Positions 25,401-37,400 of a DNA stretch of 64,000 nt are shown piece by piece. The notes beneath the pieces are model-generated. The model did not search any database, had not been told where the DNA came from, and saw nothing but the letters and a program-made list of their open reading frames with translations. The translations under genes were made by a program, and so were the position numbers. Every line of letters starts with the position of its first letter. The stretch's first letter is position 1. Source of the stretch: Diadema setosum (Eukaryota; Echinodermata; Echinoidea; Diadematoida; Diadematidae); assembly GCA_033980235.1 (NCBI GenBank), contig CM067077.1, positions 2,043,501 to 2,107,500 on the forward strand, written 5' to 3'.

Positions 25401-28400
25401 GGGTCCCAAGGGGGGCACCCCTGATTCTGCCATGAACATACTTGAAACTACAGTCATCAATGTACTAACTCATAGTATTAACTTAGCTCTATCACTTCTG
25501 GTTCTAGAGAAGAAGATTTTTACAGATTCCTTAATTTTGGGGGGTTTGGGCCCCCTGGGGGCCCCCTGGGTGGGGCATGGTGCCCATTTTAACAAATTGA
25601 GTTCCTAACCCCTAGGGATGCTACCTGCCAAGTTTGATGAAAATCGGTCTTGGGGTTTTCAAGAAGAAGATGAAAATGTAAAAAGTTTACGCACGACGGA
25701 CGACGGACGACGCACGACGGACGCCGGACGAAGGGCGATCGCAATAGCTCACTTGAGCCTTTGGCTCAGGTGAGCTAATAAATGCCGAATCTACTGTAGA
25801 ATGCAATCAACTAGAACACCAAACATATGGCATGCTCACACCAGTAAACTCAAGTATCACAACAACAAAAAAGAATTGTCAGAAAGAAGGAGAAATCACC
25901 TGTTTCTTGCTGAACACTTTCCTGTTCTTCTTGAGAGCAGCAATGTGAGATCCACTGTTGAAGAGTGGCTTTTCATATCTCTGCAATAAAAAGAAGTTGG
26001 ACAAAATCACAGAAAGAGGACAAACATCAGCACAAAAGGGACAAAATCACAGAAAAAGGCCAGCAGAAAGTGTGCAACCTTGAAATGCTAGTAAAAAGTC
26101 AAGCCATGATTAACATCAACATATTTTTTCTTTAAAATACAAGGAAACTGTATTAGTATTGTGGGAGTAAATAAAACTAAAACTCGTCTTGAAAACTTCA
26201 GTATAGTGAGGCAAAGTCATGACTTTGAGCAAGGATTGTGAGATATGGAACTATTTGCTACCTGAAATGGATTTAAATTCAGCAAAATATAAATTACATA
26301 ATGCCAAACAGTAACCATCTCATATTGACTGATATAACCACCCAGTACTTAACCAAGACATTACTTTTCATTTAACCCGTTCCTCCCATAACTCTACGAG
26401 CCCCCAATGCCCCAAAACAAGATTCCTCATACAGGTTGACAGAGAATGGACAGGGTGGTAATCCACCTGTGCGAAAGCAGTCGAGCGTTACCTGTCACCC
26501 CTTTCCACGGTCAACTAAATGTGTCAACAAACAATGAAAATATCGATTGGGCACAAGATATGAATAGAGCATGCACTGATGGGCTCACAAACTCTTTTGT
26601 TACATACTAAAAAGTCACCTGAATGGTGCCTTTCAATCAGGGATGAGGACATTATTCACAAATATTACAGACACACAAGCAAATATTCCTAAAACGTCAC
26701 TTGTGACATATCAAAAAATTACATGTAAGTATGAAATAACAAACAAACACACAAACAAACAAATATCTGCATATGAAATGTGCTAGTTTCCCCGAGACAG
26801 CATGCATACCAACTTGCAGTGAGGGAAAAAAAAATGGGAGGTTCACTCTGAGCTGACCTGGAGACAAATCCTGGTGCTGCTGTCTAGGACGGCTCGGAGA
26901 AGGTTGGAGGTCTCGTTGCCACGGCGAATGAGCTCATTCTTCATCTCATGGTAGATATAGAGGAGGTAGTGGGTATCCTCCCTGGCATAATGCAGCATTT
27001 CCTCAGGAAGAGGTCTGTTGGAAATGAGATTAAAAGCAACCTCTTCTTACCTCACACAACCCTGGCAGATCAAGATCCAATGAATGCGTTGAAATTTCTT
27101 TAGCACAATGATAGACTCCTTATCAACGATAGTTTCAAATGACAGACTTGTTTACAATCTACATCTTAAGATGCTTTCCACAAAGTAAACTCAACCAAAA
27201 GTATACAAGAAAACAAAAGTCCATAATTCACGCTCTCTGTTCTTCATATGCCAATGTTTGTTTTGCAACTGATTGACATATATCCTTTAAATACGTTGAC
27301 GTAAATAAGCACTGAATTGATCAGTGTTTTAAAGTAGTAGGCATGAAAAAAAGAAATCATGGCATAAGCACTCGAGCATCTCAACGGAAGAATTTCATGA
27401 ATTTGAATAATTATGCAGTACCCGCTGCATGCTATAAGGATTAGAGCCAACACTTGCAGTCTGGCGGAAGCTCGGTGGTCTAGTGGACAAGACACCTGTC
27501 CAGAGATCAGGAGGTCGTAGGTTCAAACTCTGCTTGAGTATACAATGCCAATGATTTCTTTTGTCGATGCAAATACAAAAACACTGATGAATTCAGTGCT
27601 TATTTACGTCGATGTAGAGCAATTTGTCAATCAGTTGCAATCAAAACATCTCAACAGAAGAACTTTGTGAATTGAATAATATTTGTTTCATCTGCCACAT
27701 TTTTCACAATCCTCTGAATTGTTTGATTTATATGTGATTCTTAAACTGTCCTATTTCTCCTTCAAATTTGCAAATCTGAGCATTGTTTTCTTTCTACATT
27801 TGGGGAAAATTATCAATTAGCCTGTGAATCTAATCTTCCTTCAAAACATGATACCCACTCAAATTCAGACACACCAATTTCATGATAACATTATGCTTTT
27901 GCACAAAAGATAAAAGAAAAAAAATTCTCTGAGGACATAATGGGTGGTTTTAAGGGGCCAGATCTTACCGGATCCTCCAGTCAGCCAGCTGGTACTGTTT
28001 GTCGGCTTCCACCTGACAGTACCTGGCCAGCAGGGTGGCCAACCCATGGTGAGGGAAGCCCAGAGTCCTGGAGGCTTGACCGGTGTCAAACATGTTGACC
28101 ACATAGAGACCTAGGTCTCGCTGCAACCATAGGATGTCCATGTTGGCCCCATGCAGAACCTTTGGGGGGAAGCAACAATTTCAGTGATAATCTCTGGACA
28201 CTGATGAAGACAACCAAAAGCCCTGCAACTGATTAACAAATTGCCCTACATCGATGTAACGATCGATGCAGGGCAATCTGTTAATCAGTTGATATAAAAA
28301 CAACTTGAAGCAAACATTTCATGAATTTGAATAATTACGCAGTACCCATTGCAAATTACAAGGATTAAAAGCAGCACTGGTTGTGGAGCGGAAGCTTGGT

Positions 28401-31400
28401 GGTCTCATGGGTAGACACCTGTCCAAAGATCAGGAGGTCGTAGGTTCGAATCCTGCTTGAGTATGCACAACATTTGCCATAATTTCTTTTGTCATGGCTA
28501 CTACTAAAACACTGATAAATTCAATGTAGGGCAATTTGTTAATCACTTGCAATAAAAACAACTCGACTGAAGAGTTTCATGAATTTGAAAAATCCCAAGC
28601 CCATTTGTATTACATTGTCTACATAAATACTGTTCGGAGATTGGTCATGATGCTATCACTTAACTAATCCAGCAAAGAACAAAATTGTTTATGTTATTAA
28701 GAGAAGCTTGGTGAATTGCCTCCGCCCCATTGCATTGCTACTGTAAAGACTTAACTAAAGTGCTTGCATACCTTAACAATCTTTGGATCCGTGAAGACGT
28801 CGTTCAGGATGTGGAGGTCACTCCTGAGCTCCAGGGTGTCAACGATGTAATCCTGATCGGCCGTGGATATCTGCATCAGGCAGGTAAATCCCTGGTACGA
28901 CCGGTAGGAATGGTGCTACGGGGGAGCAAAGCAATAGACATCTTCTACAGCTGAAGGTTTACTAGAAAACTATCAATAAAAAGAAGGAAAAAAATGGAAG
29001 AGTGACTTCTATAGTATTGACCAATTGAGTACTAGGGTAATTTTCCTGCAGAAATTATAATTTTGTTGTCATCAAAGTAGTAAAACTGAATTTTCATGCA
29101 TATCCTGTAACAGAAAAAAAAAAGAAATTGTTGAAACTAGTTCATCCTCAGTCAATCTGCATAAGATCAGGTAAAAAATTCGAATTCTTTTTTCCAATCT
29201 GTGAAAGAAATGTTAACTGTAGCATTTTAGAATAAGTAGCCAATTTTAGGACCATTATACAATTGTGAGTGTTGTGATTTAGAGACTTTGGTAATTATGT
29301 GTATGCAATCAAATTAAGTGCTGATATATGACCAAAATAGGGTTCAAATGAAATAAAAGTCACTCTCCTTCCTAATGAAACACAATCAATACATATAGCT
29401 AGAGATCTGTCATAACATTAAACACAGTAACACAGAAACACTTCACTTTTCAGTAGATAAAGTATTATTGAATTACAATGTAGACATTAAAAAAGAACAC
29501 AGAACCACAGAAATGTTGTTTCTGAAACTAGAAAGGGTTAAAACAAAGTCCAAGAATTGTCAGTTTCCAAACAATAAAGCAAGGCAAACAAACAAAAGGC
29601 GAAAGCGGTATGAAATAGGAACTAAATACAAATCTTAATCTATTTTGACTATATGGAATAACAAGAGTTTCTCGAGGAGTATTTTGATGAACGAAAAGGT
29701 AAGAACTATGATTAATTTTTCCACCTCTTCATTCCCCCACCCCCAGCCCCAATAAACAAACAAAAAGGGCCTGGACTTGTGTAGAGTACAAATTGTGATG
29801 TCATAGTTATTCACTGCCATTGAGACTACTTCTAAACAACCTTACCTGACCCGAGTATACAGATACTTGTACCTTGTTCAAAATCAAGCAACAGGTGTAT
29901 AAGAAAACACTGTGAAATCATCACTTCGGTACAACATCAATTACACTGAAATGTCCATGACGGGATTTAAACAAAAACAAAAAAAATGTATCTGTCATAT
30001 CATTGCACCTCAGCTAGGATTAAAGTCAGGGTACAAGAGGAAGGAGACAGACATGGTGATTTATGCACCGCTATACCACCGTCCCACAATGCCACAGCTG
30101 TGGGACAGCCGGCTTATTTGGATGCAAAGCCAAGGCACAGGAATATGAATATGATCAAATCGTCGCCGGTCACACGAACCGACGAATCACTCGATTTTGG
30201 GTCAAATTTTCGATTTTGAGATTTTCAATCATTTCGATAGTAGACATTCCATACTACATATTCTGAAATTCTCAGTGTGTAATTCGGTGTAATTTTTACG
30301 TAGTTATCACTTTTGTAGAAGTATGTAATTCCATTTGTGAAAATTATTTATTTTCCCTATAGACGTGTGTGTTAAACAATCAGGCGATTCGACGGTTCGG
30401 TGACCGCGTGTACTAGTACGCTCGGTCACCGAACCGACGAATCAGTGCGCATTGACTTGCGTGTTGTTTTTGAGATTCAACAGTTCATTGACCGCGCGCA
30501 TAGTGTGCGTACTATGTAATACATGTGTTGACAATGACAACGCTCAATGTACATGTACATATGGACACACATGGAAAATGACAACGTTCTTTGCAGACCG
30601 AAAATATATGCATGCAGCTCTTCGACGATTTCCCGCTTATTTGTTAACAATACAATTCGATACAAACTTCACAAGTTAGAGCAAGAATTGAAGTCTGGTG
30701 TACTACAAAAATAATTGAAAATTATAGACATGAAAGTGTAGCAACCATAAGTCAAAAATGGGCTAACTTCGAACGCGTTTTTCTCGAATTGTCATTCTTA
30801 CGCAAACCTGAGGGATTCGTCGGTTTGTGTGACCGACGACGAAATAGTGACAAATTCAGCTGAAATTTGATAGCAAATGCAGTAACAATGTCCATAACTT
30901 TAGTGTTGTTCCTGTTGTGTCAAATTCACAAAGAACACAATCATCTCACAAAATAATAAAACTTATCATAGAAATGAATATAATATAAGTCTGACCTATA
31001 CACCAGGAAGCAGTGTAGAAGGAATTTGTTTGAACTATTAGAATGTGACTTTGCCAGGACCCTGCAAATTGAGTCAGATCTGTGTGATGAGCTGGATACA
31101 TCACAAGAAAAGCCACATTATCGTATGCTAAGATGTATTATGAAATGGGTTCAAGATTGTAGCCAATTGGAAGCGCTGAAATGAGTCACGTGTGCTTGTA
31201 TTAATTTCTCACTAACATCCGGATCCACGGCCGACGTCACAATGTTTGCACTAGCAGTGCACACTCAATCAGTTGCTACAAGTGCGTCGCGCGCTACTAT
31301 ACGCGCTGTCAATCCTGTAAACAACATTTACTTCTAGTTCGGGCTGCCAGCCGGCCTTTCTGGTGTGCATAACATGTGTGGCGTACGTATACTCTCATAC

Positions 31401-34400
31401 GTACAGTATGTGCGGGATTTCCGAGTGCGACGTGTTTGGGACGAACATCTTCGGACATCTTGATCCACAAAGGTACGTGAAAAATGTTGTTAGTTTTCGA
31501 CCATTTTATAAAACAAATGATGCACAGGATTATTTCGTGGCGTTAGTGGAGATGCAGCTCACTCTCGGGTATTTACAATGTAGTGCAGCATGCACTCGGC
31601 TAAGCCTCGTGCATGTTTCACAATTGTAAATACCCTCGAGTGCGCTACGCCTCCACTAACGCACTCTATCCTGTGCATCATTTGTATACATGTGGATGTA
31701 GGCAGAAAGATTATTTGGTGTGTGATTGTTTTGCCGTTTCACATGGACAATTAGACAAATTGTCAAGTTAGGCTAGGATCTCACCCTAAAAGAAAATAAA
31801 GTATCTGTAATGATCATTGTGAATTCTGGGCAATATTCAATGTCAAACTTTGTAACATACTGATGAAAGATTTAAGCTATGTCAAGTTTTCAAGCTGATG
31901 AAGGGTTGAAATAGAAAAGAGCATTAACTTGAAATATCAGTAGCAAATCTATGGCATTGGTCATCCACTTCAAATCCACTGCCTGATAGGTTTACCTCTA
32001 AGTCCACAGCAAATTCCTTGACTGTCTTCAGATCTTGCAGCAATTCTCCTAGGGTCTTAGAGTCATTCACAAGAGTGAGAGGTGTGGCCTCAAGAGGGAG
32101 GTAGCTAGGGTTCTCCTCCAATTCCAGTTGGGTGGGGTCAGGCTCAAAATGATCCAGCTCGTATTGGTACGGATGTGGGTACCTGGGTTGGCAAGCATCA
32201 AGGACAACATTAAGTCCTTAGTCAATCAACATAAGAACAACTATTATTTGAATCTTAAAAAAAAAAAGAAAAGAAAATGAATTCACTTGTTGCGACGTAC
32301 CGCCAATTATCACTTGGCTTCTTCACTCTCCTATCCATTTGACTTAACTCTTTATGTGCCACGTTCGCTTGCCTGACTTAGTCAATGGCGTGCCAAGTTC
32401 GCATATTCTGCTCTAACGTAAAAACCCGCCCAACCGATCGATAAGTCACCAAAGGCCACAGTACCATGAAAGTGTTTCTTGTGGTTTCATTCCTGTCACA
32501 TGTAGCCTGCAAATTTCGTAGTGACTGAATATCAAGCGGTGTTCCCTACTGGATTGGCAAGTAAATTCTAAGTTTCTGTCACTGTTTTGTGTGCAAAAGT
32601 CATGGCTCTACAGTAACGTAGGTATAGGTCATTTGAAAGAAAAACAATCATAGATTTGTCATACAACTTACATAAAAGAAAAGTTTCACATTTTCTTGAC
32701 AACTGTGCTCAAATACATGTCCAGCATGATCAAAAATCTACAGAAGTTACATAGATTTGAAAAGCAGAATGTTTTCCCGAAGCCTGATTACATTGCTGTC
32801 TCAGAATACTGTGGCACACAGGGGGTTTGCACCATGGCACATAGAGAGTTAAAACATGTAAGTGGAGGTTCCCTTTAAGACAAGTAACACTCACAGGTCT
32901 GTTTGCGTCTCTTCATCTTGCTTTGAAGGTTTGGCACCATCTTGCTCAGTTGATTTTTTCTCCAATTCTAGAGCTTAAAAGAGAAATAAACATAACATCA
33001 TTATTTAAAGCATTTAGAACTAGAAGTTTTACGTACAATAGCAGTTTGAATGAATTTATATATTATTATAAGATCATAATTACATACTATTAGAGAGGTA
33101 TATGCCTTATAAAGCATAATGTGTGTTAATTTGAAGACATTTTGCTATCACTTGTGGAAATTTGAGTAGGAATGGCTTCATGCTTGTTGATGTGAATGTT
33201 ACGTTCTGTTCAGTAGCAGACAGATACAATTTTAGTCTAAGACTTGATTCTTGTGCTTTTGCTCCAGGGTGTGTATCTTCTGACATAATGCAGAACTACC
33301 AAAACATTTTATCAAATAAATGCTTTCCTTACATCACAGGCACAGACAAACATGGAGTAATTTCATAAAATGTTATAAATCACTCGAGTTTTGATAACTT
33401 AAGTTTCTGTAGCAACATTCAACAAAGCAACCAATCAGCGGGGGGGGGGGGGGGGTAGTCACTGCTAAAGCAACAGTAATTATTGCCATTGACAATTCTA
33501 CATCTAACAGGTCATGGTATAGACCCATGTAATGTACTGATCATGCACTATTCATGGGCTACAATTAAATGTTATTTTCAATACAGGAGTCTTCTTGCAA
33601 CTCATCTCATCGTCCATTACAAAGGAACACATTTTTGAAGCATTTCATTATCCTGTTGAGGACGAGTCTCAAGCATACTCAGGCAGGGATCTATGGGAAA
33701 TGCATGTTGTCACAAAATCAGCTCGTCCTCAACGGGTTAAACACAATTATCATGCTGAGGCCATTTCCACGCTATGGATTGGATGTTGTCTTATCGAATC
33801 AAGTAGGACAATCTTTAATATGTACATCAAAAATTCTCACCTTCTGATAATGGCTTGAGTGCGTTGGGTTTATGACTGATGATGGGCATGAAGGGTGTAT
33901 TGGAGTTGTCTACTTTGTCTCGAAACTTGAGCTGTGGGCGAGTGATATTCTTGGCATGCATCAGTCGAAAGTTCTTTGATTTCTGCATCTTTTCGTCTGC
34001 TTTCTGTGAAATGAAATATTAACTTGTCATATACAATGGGAACGACAACAAAAACACATCCAGTATGCATTGATATTTTCTACAGTGAAAAACTTGATAT
34101 AGACTGTCAGCACAAAATAAAGTGGTAAAACTAAAACACCCTTCTAGATTGGACTAGTATCAAGGCCTATGTGTATTTTTTTTTTTTTTAATGTATTGTA
34201 GAACCCACAAGAAAATGGGAAAATTCTTACTTCCATCATAAAACAATAAAGAATTCTACACATTACATAGCACTTAAAGGGGAAGGCTAGTAACTGATCA
34301 GTGGGAATCAGTGGAAATGCTGGGAGATGATTGTTCCAATCCTTATGGGATTCATTCAAGAGTACATTGTATATATATCTATTGTTGTGTGAAAATGATT

Positions 34401-37400
34401 TGCTTCAGAACGGTCACATATTCAAGTAATGTGCAGATTAATGCTCCGTCACTGACCAGGGACGCTAACCTGGAAGCATTAAACTGCACATTACTTGAAT
34501 ATGAGACCATTCTGAAGCAAATCATTTTCACACAACAATAGATATACAATGAACTCTTGAATGAATCCCATAAGGATTGGAACAATCATCTCCCAGCATT
34601 TCCACTGATTCCCACTGATCAGTTACTAGCCTTCCCCTTTAAGTAGAAATAGGCAAGACTAAATGTTGCTGTACAGCCAAATTTGATCCAATTCTACTGA
34701 ACTAGATACTTTAAAAAGTGTATTTGGATGTGAAACGACAAAGATTTAATATACAAAATGCATTTCTTCATATGTGTACCTATATACCTCTTCGTACGGG
34801 TTTGTAAGTTTTGGTGTAGAAGGATTTAAAGACCTAATAAAATGGTTTAGGCATTTTTTTCTCAATGATGTAATAATATTAAATGTTAAATTCTAAGTAA
34901 TTCTATGGTTGTGCGGGGTTTTTTACTGTTCTGAATTTTGTTCTATATTTGTTAACATAATGGATACAATTTCCTCGGTTTTGGAAAACTTGCTATACTT
35001 TCACCGCATGCGGCGCACTATCACTTCTAAATGGTGATGACGTCTAAGAACGGAGTCGTTCACGACCAGTCTAGAGCCTAGCCGTAGCCAGCGAGCTGGC
35101 AAGGCTATGCTAGCGCAGCGCAGCGACAGCCGGCGCGCGGCCGGCGGCTGCATGCACTGGCTAGCGCTGGCGGGGGAGCGAGCTAGCGAGCGCATAGCAG
35201 GTGCTGCGCTGCACTATTGTCATTGGCTAAGCCTTTAGACAAAAGAATATTTAATGAACTGTATCGGATTTAATACTGCCAATAATACAGATTACAACTG
35301 TGGTACGCTTGGATATCCATTATTTTCGGCGAACTCGTGAAATAGGCCCCACCACTGCGTGTCTGTACTTTACCATGTATGTATACTACGGCGACTCGCC
35401 TGTTTCAGCCCCACCGTGTGGCGTTCATCTCGGTAGGTAAGCACGGCGGTGGGGCTGCCTTCCACAGTGAATACTCATGAATGCGGCGAAATGACTTCAT
35501 AATATGGCCCTCGGCTCGACTAATTTAACGGCCAATTTAACCATAAATACAACCCTACCTAACCCTAAACCCTAGGAGGACCTACCCTTGCTTGCTATAA
35601 ACGCACGGGTACGGTGCACGCGTGACTGCGGTGGGGCCTATTTCACGATAGCCCCACCACCACTGCGTGTCTGTACTAATACTACGGCGACTCGCCTGCT
35701 TTATAGACCTACTCGTGAATCCAGCCCCACCGTGGCATTCATCGGTAGATAAGCACGGCGTTTGGGCTTCCTTCCACAGTATGATTTTTAGCATAAAACA
35801 AAAACTACTCGACCAAAATTGACGATCATTCTTGGTATCGTTTTTCTTAGAAAATGACGCATCTAAATTACTGATCATATTGCAGAAACTGACTATGGGA
35901 AACTGGTTAGGCTTTTTTTTTTTTTTTTTTTTTTTAGCCAAGAACCACCCTGTAACAACATATCCCCCTAACCGATAGAGTGTAGCCTCTGTACTACTAC
36001 TAGTCTAGTACTAGTCTACTAGTCTTACTAGACCTAGTGCCGTAGTGGTAATAGTACACTACTAGTAGTAGTACTAGTAGACTACTACTAGTAGTAGACT
36101 ATTATAACTACTAGTAGACTGCTACTAGATCTACTACTAGACTACTACTGGTAGTTTAACTTGTGAGCGCCGGCCGACGGGCCAGGCCACGGCCGGGACG
36201 CTCCCGCTTGCTTGCTGCGGCCGGAGTAGCCGCTCACTTTGTGAGCGAGCTGGGCCTGTTCTTCTAATCTACTTACTAGACAGTTACAACTTACAATGTC
36301 AGTCATGTAGAATACAGTGTATCCTTTCTAACGTTAAACTATATGGGGCATACCAGACATACCACTCTGTATTTCCCAGGCGATCGTTTCCGTGAGGTCT
36401 ATTCTCGGGGTTGGTGCCATGTTCATACGCTCTTGCACTGGCAGCGGGGGAGATGCAGCTGGTTCATATCGGTAAGGTGCAGCCCCACGATAACGTTTTG
36501 GTTCATCGGCTGCCTCTCCCTCCCCATCTTCCCCTTCAACTTCATGTGCCTCCTCTTCCTCTCCGCTATCGTCAGAGCTGCAGTCTTCATCATCATCATC
36601 AATGTCGAAGTTTACCCATATAGGGGAAGACATTATGCTCAAGGTACCAGGTATCTGTGCAAGCTAACTTAGTGATAATGTACGTGGTAATGCGTACATG
36701 TCGACAGTCAGTGTGTCGACCGGGAGTGCACATCCCGCGGGGCCCGGGCCTGGCCGGGCTAGCTATCGTGTACGCGCGTGTACCAAGCTAGTAATCTGAG
36801 TGCTTGTGCTGAGCGGCGTCTGCTAACTGAGCACAACTCCGTGCTTATACGTCATCAATCGGTTCAGGGGTGTTGGTCACGCGACTATCTTTTTCGCAAA
36901 AGCTGGACCGGGGTCCTCCAAAAATGTGATATTTGGGGGAGTTTCTAGAAGCGATAAAAACCGGAACGACACTGACAACATATTTACATTGATAATCATG
37001 ACATATATTTTACATTTCTTTTGCATATTAAAAAAATTTGCAAGCATTTTATTAGGTCTTTAAAGAAGCTAAAGGCAATCTTCAACCTGTACCAGCAATT
37101 TGCTTGCTACTAGTATATCATGTTTCTCAAATTACCACTCACTAATTCACAGAGGGCGGGAAGGGCTCACCTTTTGGTTCCAGCTGGTGACAACGAGCTG
37201 AGGCTTGACTGGGTCTGGGGGGAAAGTTTGATGAGGTTTGCTGATGCCTGCTGCTTCGTCCAAGAGGGCGCCCTTTAGGAAATAGAAAGATGACATAAGA
37301 GAAAGTGGTGAGAAAAACGTGTGGCTGCAATTATCACAGTTAGTCTCCAGATAAAGTGTGGACTCCCAAATGAATGTAATTTCAAAGGTACAGAAAGAGA

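Noticed and set aside
27469..27539. tRNA gene
   Set aside because: A and B boxes are good, but the acceptor stems do not pair and the unit lies within a repeated inverted-repeat element.
35582..35941. 119-codon minus-strand frame starting with a poly-lysine run
   Set aside because: The lysines are an A-homopolymer and the rest crosses a duplicated non-coding unit.
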